Shown here piece by piece: positions 33,538 through 44,250 of a DNA stretch of 64,000 bases. Position 1 is the stretch's first letter; each line of letters begins with the position of its first letter. The stretch lies in contig CM075938.1 in assembly GCA_038030265.1 (NCBI GenBank), positions 55,483,189-55,547,188 of the forward strand, read 5' to 3'. The notes under the pieces are model-generated. The model worked only from the letters and a program-made list of their open reading frames with translations. It searched no databases and was not told the DNA's origin. A program made the position numbers and the translations under genes. This DNA comes from Corythucha ciliata (Eukaryota > Arthropoda > Insecta > Hemiptera > Tingidae).

Positions 33538-36141
33538 TTCATAAAATACGCTAATTTGCTATTCTGAAACCGACTACATCGCGCAAATTGAGAAAAGTGC
33601 TAATTCACTGTTTTTAGGCACTGAAATAGGGGAGGTCACTCCTGCCATTCATTAAAAATAAAAATAAAATAAAAAACCCTTAAATTTCTTGTTTGGTCAA
33701 CTCGAAAACACAATTTTCGAGTGTCTCCTTTTAAGAAATAAAATTTCACGGGGTTGGCCCGCCCAAAAAAGCAATTTCACGGGCTTCGCTGTACAAATAA
33801 AATTAAAGCGCTTCGCTGTTGACCGTTCAAAAAAAAAAAAAAAAACAATTTCGCGAGTTTGCCTCACATTAATAAAGACATTTTCGCGGGGTTTTAGCTC
33901 TTTCAAACTTCGAATTTCACGAACCAATTTCGCGGATATTTGGCTCCTATCAAAAATGAAATTTCGTGGGTTTCAATGGGGAAAACGAGTGTGTGAGCTT
34001 GAGTGAGTTTATTACTGAACTTACTCGAATTACTAAACCCCTCGAAAATGGTTTTTTAAAGAGCCGGACCCGTGAAATTTCGATTATGTTGAAAGCCAAA
34101 TCCGTATGAATGGTTTTTAGGAGCTAAATTTTACGAAATTTGGTTTTGGAAACGACCCGACACAGTAAAATTGTTTTTTTTTTTTTTTATTCGGCAGTCG
34201 TCTCACGACTCTTCCCCCTCCCCTCTTGAATGCCCAAACAAGCCCAACTGTCTTCCTTCTTAATGCGCCGACGACTTCACGCCGGCTACGTATTTGGGCT
34301 AAATCAACAGGTTTATGAGCCGAGGTACCAGAATGTGTGGCTCAATATTCAAATTGTTGTCGAATAGTCGATTCCTGGCGCTAATTTGCAAATTATTGAA
34401 CCGGAAACTTTCGATTCCCCTTCTCCTCCTCCTCCTCCTCCTCTCCCCGCTCATAGCTTGAAAATTATCCCAACTGGTTGCAATTTATGTAAAACTGTCG
34501 TCTGAAGCGTTTCCCAGCCATAGGCTTTAATAAACTCGATCGGAACTAATTTCCCCCCCTGTTTTTCAAGGAAAATCTCACGGTGGTTAATCCTCCACAC
34601 CCCCTTCCCAACCACCCTTCCCTTAATCATCCACCTCAAATTTCCTATTTCACCGTCAAGTCTCACGGTTTAGCCTCAAACTAAACACTGGATTGGTGGG
34701 GGGGGAAGGTGGTTCTTGTCACCCCCTCCCCCTTTTCGTCCAAGCCCCACCACCACCACCACTACAATGAGGACGTCTTCGACGACTCCCCGGAAAGTTG
34801 AACCATCGAGCCACATCATCCTTCGTCGTTACCACCACCATTTAAATGAAAGTTTGAAACCGAAATGTAAATCCCTTTTCGACCTTATCAGAAACCACTG
34901 ATGGATAGGGGGTGGGGCGGGGTTTGGGGTAAAGCCTCTCAAAATTGAATGAAAGTTACAAGTAAACAAGCAAGATAGGAAATTCAATGTTTTGGTTTTA
35001 ATGCCTAGGCTTATTCTGTTATTATTGTATTTCGGCGTCAGTAAATCTAGCTCCTCCCCTCCCCTCCCCGTCACAAAACCAAACCTACTACCCCGTTGGT
35101 TTTTTTTCTTTCTTTTTTCCATTCTTCAATCATACTTGAGACTATAAACGTCCTTCAATAAGTAAATCCTTCGAATGGTAGCAAAAGAACGTCCACTCAG
35201 AAGCTCAGTTGGGGGATAGTGATTCCACTCCACCAGATTGAATCGAAACCCTCCGCCCCGCCACCTCCTCCTCCCTGGATTTTTCTCGCATAAATCAGCT
35301 TATGTAACTTCATTTTATTCGGTCGGATCAAAAATTCTTTCTCTTTCTTTTTTTTTTTTTTTTTTTTTTGCTTTGAGAAAAATACTTTTGAGGACACCGA
35401 CTTAAACCGCCCCTCGCTCACATTTGATTGAATGCTAATAATCACGGGGGGACAATCAGTGAAAGCAGCTAAGTAGAAGTATGATATTAAGAAGAGGTAG
35501 TGGGGGGGGGAGGTATTCAGATTTGAATGAAATTGAAGACTGTCGATTGCCGTTCAGACATCTTTTGCTTTCTAGTTAACAGGATTCCTCCCAACATTTT
35601 CATTACTTTGAAGAAGAAAAAGAAAAAAAAAAAGTTTTAAATATGAAAAGACTAAAAATGAAAGAAGCCGACCATTTTTCTGGAGCCGTTTTTCCCTAGA
35701 ATCAATCAGAGTTAAATTAAACATGTTTGGTGATGGGGAAAGGGTAGGAAGGAAGCTCGTTCGATTCCTTTCAATGAAAAAAAGTGAATCTTCCCTGGGA
35801 AAATGTTCGGAGCTACACCTTTTCTTATTCAAAAGGATAAATAAGCGAAAGATATGAAAATGATGACCTTCTGTCTGAGAGGAAAAACCCTTGTGATCAA
35901 TGCTCGCCTTGCAACCGAGGCTTTTATATTGCTTGTGAGTGAGTGGTTCGGGCGTGTGGGTGGTGGGCAAAGGGAAAACCGATTCGTTTCTGTTTGGCCT
36001 GCCTTCTTTTTCACGGCTTTTTCTATGATTTAAAACATAAATCACTCGATGAATTTTTTTTTTTTTTTCGTGTAGCTGACTCCCTCGCTATGCCAACCTC
36101 CTTCATAGACCGCTCAAAAGTTTTATTTTCATTTTTCCAGT
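33538..36141. repeat. Copy 1 of a 2.6-kb duplicated segment
   Basis: Matches 61417-64000 in the same orientation, with few substitutions and small length changes in homopolymers. It contains family B units and pyrimidine-rich stretches. No gene is supported, although mirror open frames occur in both copies. Confidence 0.93.
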
Positions 36142-36185
36142 TTCGACCCCTTTAAGCGAATCATTCCCTTTCAGTTTCAAGTAAT

Positions 36186-37786
36186 TAGTATATTTCATAA
36201 CGAGTGAGGAAAGCGTCACTTTACGCGCGAGTTGTGTTTGGCGAACATCGCATAACGCCGCTTGTTACAAACAAGTTCGCTAATTACTAACAACTAGCGC
36301 GTAAAGACGCTCCTCACGAGATGCGAACGCTATTTTTCGCTTGACCGATCAATTATTGTGCCTTTTCACCGTGAACAGCGTGTACAGGGGCGAAACGTGA
36401 TATTTTGGTGCCCGGGCCGTTTGCCCCTTCTCCCTTCAACAATATTTTGTTTACTCAAACAATAAGTAGTTGGTGAAGGGTCGGAGGGGGTTTGGAACGA
36501 CGAGTTGTAGGGTTGCCAGATTAGACTAAAAACCGCGTTTTGGGCTATTTCTGGAGGAAACTTCACGCAACCCCCCCCCCCCGTCCATTCATATCGTTTA
36601 TTGTAATAATGCGTCTCTATGCTGATGAAATTACTGCTTTGAACCTTTAAAAACGCTTTGCTGGCTATTCGCGAGCAAAAATTGGCCAAACTGACTAATT
36701 TTCGCCCTAAAAAAAAGGGCTGCAAGGACAGTGCATGACCTGAAAATGGTAAAAACTGACGATTCAACAAACGGTGTGTGTTTATTCGAGTAAAATTATG
36801 TCATTCTTTCCCGAAAAAGAGGATGATGTAAAAAGTGGTAGGAGTGAAGTTCCACCATCTGACCCCCCCCCCCCCCCACACCACACAATATCCACCAATA
36901 TACTGGTACAAAGGGACCAAAGATCGCTCGTGGTTCTTCAAAGACCCCCAATTTCGTGGGTTTAACTCGTTCAAAACCATAATTTTGCTGGTTTCGGTTT
37001 AAAAAAAAAAAAAACAATTTCGCCGGGTTTAGTCGTTGCGAAATAGTATATTATTATACAACGAGTGGATAAAGTATGATTTAATCTGCGATTTTTTTTT
37101 TTTTAGTGAACGAGGCGTACAACGTGTAAAATCCTCGAGCAGGTGAAATCCACTTTTCCTCGAGTTAAATACGCTATTTTTCGCGTGACCCAGACGTCTT
37201 CAGCAGAAATTTGCGAGCTCGTCTGCTGGGACAGTGAGAAAAAAGTGAAGGACAAATTCCTCCATCATCGCGAACACCTTTCATGACGTCGAATTCTCAC
37301 ATCTCACTCACTGAAGGCTGTGAAACCCGCGGTGGAACAGTCTGATATATGACCTCAGTTTTACATAATTTCATAACAGTGGCTAAAATGCAACTTTAGA
37401 CAGCTGTTTTATCTCCAAAACAGTGGCTAAAATGTCATTTTCGCTTGACCTACGGAGAAATTGGCTATTTTCTCCACGGCAACCTCACCACGAAAGAAAC
37501 ACTTTAACCTCAGCGTGTTATTTGCTTTCTTTACGTCGCGGAATGAACGAAAGTACTTCAAGTCACTGCTAGGAGTGATGTAAAGTACTTTTCGTCACTG
37601 TTAGGAGTGAGTCGTGGTGAAGTGCCCCACATTTGGTCGGTCAAAGCGAAAAATAGCGTTCGCAACTCGTGAGGAGCGTCTTTACGCGCTCGTTGATAGT
37701 GATTAGAGAACTCGGCTTCACCTCTGTCGCCAAACACAACTCGCGCGTAAAGTGACGCTTTCCTCACTCGTTGTGAAATATACTAT
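36186..37786. repeat. Inverted-repeat element 1 (arms 36186-36350 and 37634-37786)
   Basis: The arms of ~160 bp begin agtatatttcataacgagtg and run through tttacgcgcgagttgtgtttggcga to gctatttttcgcttgaccgat. They match in reverse complement with moderate divergence. No coding capacity is recognised between them. It may be a foldback-type transposon. Confidence 0.75.
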
Positions 37787-37915
37787 TTCGCACGACTTGC
37801 ACGGGAAGTGATGAGAACCGCACTGAAAACCTCCCTCGAAAGTGTCTGTTTTCGTCAACCCGTGCGGAAAAAACGAAAAAGGCACGGGTGTGTGTTAGGA
37901 GAACATCTGATTTGG

Positions 37916-37951
<36 letters not shown>

Positions 37952-39305
37952 TTTTACAGTTAACCAATGTTTGCTGTCCACAGATTATGTTCTCTTGAAG
38001 GTCTCAACTTGTATTCTGTGATATGACGTTATTGTTATTGTTTTGTATTGTTTTTTTTTTGTTTTTTTTTTGTTCCTCTTTCTGTCTGTGCCTGTTGGTT
38101 TGTTCACTGTGTTTGGGTTTCTCACACGTAAATACCATAACATTTCCAGAATGAGTACCTGCCTATAAATTCCCCATCGTCGTGCGAAAAACGTCGTTCA
38201 TTACTCGTCGGAAAGTGAAATATCATGTGCTCGTGTAATAGACTCACTCGACTGCGTCGCGTTACCAGTGAAAAAAGTGGTAATTCCCTCACTGTGGCCT
38301 CCCTGCGAAAGTAGAACTTTGCCTCTCAAGTGGTGAAAAAGTATTTTTCCTCACTGCAGCGAGGAAAAGTTGAAAAGTCAGGCTAAATAGCTGTGATTCT
38401 TCACTCTTAACCTTGGGGAAGATAGCATATTGGGAACCTCTCTCCTTTTGTGGTCTTCACTTTCTAGTATAGTGCGGTGTGTTTTGTTTTGGTTGGATGA
38501 CTTGAATCAATTTTTTAATTTGATTTATCGTTTCGTACAAAAACAAAATGTTATTTTTGTTTATTTAATATTTTTTTGCCTCCAGTTTGTTGGTAACGCG
38601 AAAAATATCGTTCACAACTCGGGAAAAGTAGAACTTCACCCGACTCGTGGGTAAAGTTCCACTTTCCTCTCTCGTTGTGAAATGTACTATTTTTGGAAAA
38701 TAGAACGCACTCCATGAGAACGCGAAGACTACAAAAGAAGAGAGGTTCCCAATATGTTATCTTCCCCAAGGTTAAGAGTGAATCACAGCTATTTAGCCTT
38801 ACTTTTCAATTTTTCCTCACTGCAGTGAGGAAAAATACTTTTTCTGTCTTGAAAGGCAAAGTTCATCTTTCGCGGGGAGGTTACAGTGAGGGAAATACCA
38901 CTTTTGTCACTGGTAACGCGAAAATCGTTGGAAATGCATCAATATAGTGAGGCTTGGGGTGGGCAGCCTAACGCCCCCTGCATACGCTACGCCACTGGTA
39001 AGGCTCACTTTAAACAGTGACGTAAAGTTCTATAGCGGACGGGCATCCTTTGTTTGGCATCCAAGTTTTCTCGAACATGATTGATAGATTCTTGGGTGCC
39101 ATTTTCTATGGGCTGAATTTCTATGGCAACGTTGCCGTGTCCGATCCCTATACTATTACATCACTCCTAGCAGTGAAGTAAAGTACTTTCGTTCACTCCA
39201 TGACGTAAAGTAAGGAAATTTCACGCTGTGATTAAAGTGTTTCTTTCGTCGTGAGGTTGCCATGGTGAAAATAGCCGCACTTTCTCTGTTGGTCAAGCGA
39301 AAATA
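37438..39305. repeat. Inverted-repeat pair 2 (arms 37438-37584 and 39158-39305)
   Basis: The left arm runs from tttcgcttgacc through cacgaaagaaacactttaa to tcactgctaggagtgatgt. The right arm is its imperfect reverse complement. This pair overlaps element 1 and encloses pair 3, so the region is a nest of palindromes. Confidence 0.72.
38258..38920. repeat. Inverted-repeat pair 3 (arms 38258-38460 and 38722-38920)
   Basis: Arms of ~200 bp share ttcactcttaaccttggggaagat in opposite orientations, plus flanking cctcactgcagtgaggaaaa words. The spacer of about 260 bp is not coding. A long T-run at 37918-37946 lies upstream. Confidence 0.8.
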
Positions 39306-40985
39306 AGCTTATGTTCATGAAATGCTGGATGACTAGGAAATAGTTCAAACTCATTGTTTTGAGCAAGTTCTCCACTCCTCCCTCTTCCTCCAACCTTTCC
39401 TCTGAGTTATACATTCCATTTAGTTTTCAAGTATGATGAAATGAATGGCGAAGACGCATAAAGGCGAGTATGCCTTGTTGCAACTCTGTAGCTTCCTACT
39501 CAAGTGCAAAACTCGTTTGATGGCTGTAAACACTCGCCCTCAGAGGGGGGCCTTTTCTTGTCTGTGTTACAAGCCCTGTTAACGGTGGGAAAAGCCCAAA
39601 ATGAAAGTCTTTCCTCTCCATGAAACACCAACTTCTTTAAAATAACTGGTTTTTCCTTCTTTAAAAAGGACATTTTTAGGATGATTTCCCCACCACTCCA
39701 CCATCCATAAAACCATCTTAAGATGTGAGAACGTGGTGGAGGGGGTTCATCCTTCTAATTAGTTCTTGTCTCTTATAATACGGGCGTCAAGGATTGCGAT
39801 GAGACGGAGTCGTTTAAAATGGGTAAGGGGAGGAGGGAGAGATCGTCTTGACAGTTTCAATTATCTCTTTTTTCTCCCTTCATTCCTTGTAAATGTGAAC
39901 CCCCTCCCCAACCTCTAAACACCCCAACACGTCTCCCATTTTCATCAAACCTTCTTAAAACCATAAAAGCCTAGAAAATACAAGCTTTCCATCTTGAGCA
40001 GGTAGTCACTTCACTAATTGAAACCTTATTTTGTTGGTTTAATGGCTCATGGAGATGACTGGGAATGAGGGGAATTTAAGAACTACGTTGAATGAAAATT
40101 AATGAGGGGGAATTACCCGAAAAGTCTTCCTTCCCAGCAGTACCTATACAAAATCTTGTCTTCTGTTTATTCAAAAATATTACTTTCAGCGCCCTCTCAA
40201 GGACACGAAAAAGTCCATAAATACGAGTACATGTTTGTACGAGTTAACATGAAAACCACGAATAACCTTGACACTTCCTAAAGTCATCGCCCCATCGCCA
40301 TATTTATACAATTTTTACTCGACGTTCATGGTGCCATTTATAAGAAGGGAATATTAAAAAGATCCAAGCGTGAAATATCGCGAAGTTTCCAGTTTTATTG
40401 AACTAAAAGTAGGGTATTATGCTGAATGTGAATGTGTGCAACAATAGAGGGAATATTAATGGACGGAAGTGAAACTTGCTTAAATAGAGTTTGTATACGC
40501 TTTTCCTCCCGTCAATCGTACAAGTTTTTGAACTCCAGGACTCGCGTCCCCTGTAAGAGTTTGTAAAAGTTTCTTTCAGTTGTAGCGCAACAGTCTCTCC
40601 CCCTCTCCCCTCCCACGGCCTAACGAATTACTGTTTGCCCTGAAATGACTTCTTGGCGTCGTAGTGGGTGGCATTATTATTACTGGTAGGAGCGTCTGGG
40701 CACGAAAAAAAAAAAAAAAAAATCCGGAGCATAAAAACTGGAAATTGACTGGTACAACGCCTTTTTTTTAAAAAAAGCTAAAGTGTAATCCACCCCCCTC
40801 CACCACACCAAAAATGGCTTAGACAGGCAAACCCTCAGTGAGGGGAGGGAGGGGTAAGCTGTTCAAACTGAAACGAGTGAATTCATCCCATATAAACAGT
40901 GGATAAGTACACGTGGGCGTCTAGACAGAGGAGTGGGCAGATTTTCCATATTCTCCTGATCGCCGGAACGCAATAGTCAGCCTGT
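39306..40985. other. Intron sequence, no gene recognised
   Basis: Non-repetitive at the level I can judge, with homopolymer-rich stretches (40705-40722, poly-A) and no supportable open frame. Confidence 0.5.
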
Positions 40986-41390
40986 GGGTGAATGGGGGGG
41001 ATTACAAATTTGCAATTTTGTTGTTATTCTCTGATATTTAGCTCCGATGATTTCGCGGCTATTCATCAACCTTTGGGGTGTGTTCGGAGCCGCCGTAACC
41101 GAAACTTACAATTTCACTAAAATTAATACAAAAAAATCGCAATTTCGCAAATAGTCATCCAGTAAAGTTCATATTTCGTGGATGTTTAGCTCCGAAATGT
41201 TGAAACTTTGTGGCTACTCGTCTGAGTTGTGGCCCTAAATTCTTTTTTTTTCCAATTAAGACCCTAAACTTCCAATTTCGCCGCAATTTTACGGATACCC
41301 GGATGGGAAACTTTCCATGACCAGAAAGCTTTCAATTTCGCGGATGCGAAAATGTTGTGATTTTGTGATAATTTCGCTCAAAGTTAGTGA

Positions 41391-41634
41391 TGCACCGAGA
41401 CCGAGATCGAGATTGCATTTTTGGACCGAGACCGAGACCAAGGCCCGTATGCTAAGTCGTTCCTCGAAATTTCCTCGACTCCAACCTTCCTCGCAAACTG
41501 TAGAATCACGTGTTATTTTATAATTTTTCCAGTTTGTGAGGGAGCTTTGAGGTTGGGGAAAATTCGAGGAACGACTTGGCATACGGGCCTTAGTCTCATT
41601 TTCTCGAGACTTTGTCTCGGTCTCGGTGTGATCC
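41391..41634. mobile_element. Small GAGACC-hexamer element interrupted by a MITE
   Basis: The left boundary is gtgatgcaccgagaccgagatcgag; the right is tttgtctcggtctcggtgtgatcc. Matching boundaries occur at 9605 (ggtgcatcac) and 8283 (gatcacaccgag). Together these suggest a small transposon family whose body is mostly the hexamer and can fold back. The MITE at 41442-41589 lies inside it. Confidence 0.55.
41442..41589. mobile_element. MITE, 148 bp, ends GGCCCGTATGC
   Basis: The ends GGCCCGTATGCTAAGTCGTT and the reverse complement of 41570-41589 match, apart from about one base. The interior is also partly palindromic (cctcgactccaacc...ggttggggaaaattcgagg). The right flank is TTA; the left is CAA, so the target duplication is not clean. 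The ends resemble those of 8382-9484 (GGCCCGTATTT) and 55545-55684 (GGGCCGTATTC), suggesting related PIF/Harbinger-like MITEs. Confidence 0.75.
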
Positions 41635-41985
41635 AAAAAGCACGATGCTTATAGTGCCGGTATAGATCTTTTTACACATCAAATGAACCCAATCTAATGC
41701 TCCCCTCTCCTGAAACCGGTTTGGGTTTTTAGTCCGAACCGAAGACCGGCCCGAATTCGGTGCGTTTCGTGCAGAAATAGCGTGCCTCTAATTTCTCAAG
41801 TTTGGAATACTGTGACCTGCGCACATAGCATCAAGCATCAAAGGGCGAACCGGAGACCTTTTAAAGGAGGAGGGGGGTGGATCGAAAACCCTCTCATAGA
41901 ATAACCCCCTCCCCACACGAGTTTTCAGCGATTTGACAAGACCTATACTAGCCTACTAGGTTTAATCCCTTTTTTACGCGGGGTG
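41635..41985 (-). repeat. Dispersed repeat, intact copy with empty hAT site
   Basis: Reverse complement of 6186-6477 joined directly to 8228-8290. The octamer acccaatc at 41687-41694 is present once here. At the other locus it is present twice, flanking 1742 bp of inserted DNA. Confidence 0.85.
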
Positions 41986-44250
41986 ATTGCTGAGAGTTTT
42001 TCTGACCATCGTGCTCTGGAGTTTAGCTTCACGCCACCGGACCGTGGTAAACAGGGGCCACGGATCGCGTTGTCTCGTCGGCTGCTACGCCCCTCTAACC
42101 TTGATTCTCTGGGAGCCTCCCTGTCTTCCCCTGGGTTTTGGCTGGGCATGTATGCGACTGCACCCAATCAGATACCAGATGTATTTTTGAAGACTTTCCT
42201 ACATGCGGTTGACGTCTCCTGCCCGTGGAACTCAGGAAAGCACAGACTGAGGAAGACCCAGAAATATGCTTGGTATGGACCAGAATTGGCGTTAAAAATA
42301 AATTGGCGTCGCACGATGTGAGACCTTCCTTCATCTCGCTCAGTGCGATCTGAGCAATGCTAACGCGTGGAGATCTGCCTTGACGTCGGCTCGTAGGGAG
42401 TACCGGCGGAGTCTCAGGCAAGCTAAGATCAAATATAATGACGACCTAATAATGAATTCAGTCAACACGTCTCAAACAGCCTGGAAACTGATACGTGATG
42501 AACTAAAGAGCTCTTGCCACAACTCTGAGGGAACTGATGGAGCCGGGCTGACCGCCGACGGTTTCAATTCTTATTGTATTAACTGTGCTGCTCGTCCCTC
42601 TGGCGAGGTTCCGGAGTCACCCGATCCCCCCAATAGCCAGATCAATTTGAATGGCTTGGACGACGGTTTTGATATAGACGAATTCTCTGTGGAAGAGGTT
42701 CATTCAGCCATTCACAAGTTAAAAGCGAATAACTCGATTGACGCCTATGGACTGACTGGGAACGTGTTAAAACACGTTGCTGGGCAAATTGCAGAGCCCC
42801 TGTGCCATGTGTTTAATAACTTTGTACGTCTTGGTAGCGTGCCACCGTCGTTTAAACTCGCTCGGGTTATCCCAGTTCCAAAGAAGGGTACAAAGGATTA
42901 TGGGGACTATCGGCCGATTGCCATTGAGAGTGTTCTGCTTAAGGTCTTCGAGTTTCTGGTAGGTGAACGTCTTTCGGCGTTTTTGGAATCTTCCGCAATT
43001 TTGTCGGATTGTCAGTACGGTTTTCGTCGTGGCCGGAGCACCACCACGGCTGCTATTGATGTGTTGCGGCGGTGTCTTCGGGGTCTGGAAAATAAAGAGA
43101 AGGTCTCTTTGCGTCTCTTTGACCTTTCTCGCGCATTTGACTCCATAAACCTTGACGTTCTGAGAACAAAGCTACACATCCTTGGGGTGGGTGATTCAAC
43201 TGTACAGTTGATAATGTCACTTATTTCTGGCTGGAGCCAGTATGTCAGCTATGGCGGTGACATGTCCGAAATTCTCCCCACATTCGACATTGGAGTCAAG
43301 CAGGGCACTATTCTCGGCCCGTTACTCTTCATTATATACATTAATGATTTGCCGTTGCACATCGCTAAGCATGGAATTCAGCCATACCTTTACGCCGATG
43401 ATCTGACAGTCATTTGCTCTAGTTGCTCGATGGGCTCTACATTGGAATTGGTTACCGGGGCTTCATCATGCGTGGAAGAATGGTGCCAGATAAATCACCT
43501 TGTCCTTAACTCCGCGAAGACGCAGGATCTCACATTCGGGCTGTCCTCCAGCAGTGCCGACTCTCGAAGCGTTAATTTCCTGGGAATTGAGTTCGACACT
43601 CGTCTCTCTTGGGAGCCACACATCGACGCGTTGTGCTCTAAACTTGCGAAATCCTTATTTGTAGTGCGACGATTGTCTTATTCTGTTTCGTCTTGGATTC
43701 TCCGCACTGCGTATTTCTCCCTTCTTCATTCAAGGATGTCTTATGGAATAATAGTCTGGGGAAATTCGCCGCATGCACTGAGAGTGTTCAAAGCTCAAAA
43801 AAAGGCTATCCGACTTCTTGCTCGGAAGCCCCCCCGAACTCCTTGCCGAGCTCTCTTTAAGGAGCAAGGTATTCTTACCTTTTATGGGGCATTGATCTTG
43901 GAGTTTCTGTCCTACACACACCTGCTTGCTCAACGGGGAGCGCTGCAGTCTCACAAACACGATCACCAAACGCGATTTAAGGATGACTTGGCTCCTGACC
44001 GATGTCGACTATCGCAAACAGAAGCATATGATCCCCCAGTATTAGGACCTTCTCACCATAACGTTCTTCCGGCTGCTATGAGAGAACTGCCACAAAAGAC
44101 ATTTCGGTCACAAGTCAAGCGTATTCTACTCGATGCAGCGCCCTATTCATTAGAGGACTTTGTTTCCACTCGTCGCAATTGTTGAGAACGACGTTCTTAT
44201 ATTTGACAATGTTTTACAACAGACTGTTGTGTGAACAATAAATTATTATT
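41982..44250 (+). mobile_element. 5'-truncated LINE with a long open reverse-transcriptase frame
   Basis: Coding similarity begins abruptly within the endonuclease domain (AESFSDHRALEFSF, the C-terminal SDH motif, at about 41984) where the dispersed repeat ends, as expected of 5' truncation on insertion. The 3' end has aataaattattattattatta, an AATAAA-like signal merging into an (ATT)n tail at about 44239-44256. The arrangement EN-RT without RNase H suits Jockey- or CR1-group elements. Confidence 0.87.
42380..44185 (+). CDS. LINE reverse transcriptase, 601-codon open frame
   Basis: The frame is open from about 42312, where it is separated by a single frame break from the endonuclease remnant at 41983-42321. 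It runs to TGA at 44185. Recognisable RT blocks are YRPIAIESVLLKVFE (residues about 177-192), the YGFRRGRSTTTA block (about 213-224), motif A LRLFDLSRAFDSINL (about 242-256), motif B VKQGTILGPLLF (about 308-320) and catalytic YADD (338-341). A thumb-like region and a C-terminal extension ending DFVSTRRNC follow. The active-site Asp residues are present. It would copy element RNA at a nicked target. With no intact endonuclease this copy cannot be autonomous. An open frame this long in a truncated copy implies a recent insertion. Confidence 0.9.
   Translation: MTSARREYRRSLRQAKIKYNDDLIMNSVNTSQTAWKLIRDELKSSCHNSEGTDGAGLTADGFNSYCINCAARPSGEVPESPDPPNSQINLNGLDDGFDIDEFSVEEVHSAIHKLKANNSIDAYGLTGNVLKHVAGQIAEPLCHVFNNFVRLGSVPPSFKLARVIPVPKKGTKDYGDYRPIAIESVLLKVFEFLVGERLSAFLESSAILSDCQYGFRRGRSTTTAAIDVLRRCLRGLENKEKVSLRLFDLSRAFDSINLDVLRTKLHILGVGDSTVQLIMSLISGWSQYVSYGGDMSEILPTFDIGVKQGTILGPLLFIIYINDLPLHIAKHGIQPYLYADDLTVICSSCSMGSTLELVTGASSCVEEWCQINHLVLNSAKTQDLTFGLSSSSADSRSVNFLGIEFDTRLSWEPHIDALCSKLAKSLFVVRRLSYSVSSWILRTAYFSLLHSRMSYGIIVWGNSPHALRVFKAQKKAIRLLARKPPRTPCRALFKEQGILTFYGALILEFLSYTHLLAQRGALQSHKHDHQTRFKDDLAPDRCRLSQTEAYDPPVLGPSHHNVLPAAMRELPQKTFRSQVKRILLDAAPYSLEDFVSTRRNC

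Noticed and set aside
34451..36045. Open frames shared by both 2.6-kb duplicate copies (for example 35572-36045 and 63383-63883, minus strand)
   Set aside because: They are conserved only because the DNA is duplicated. Frames end differently at homopolymers and no domain is visible.
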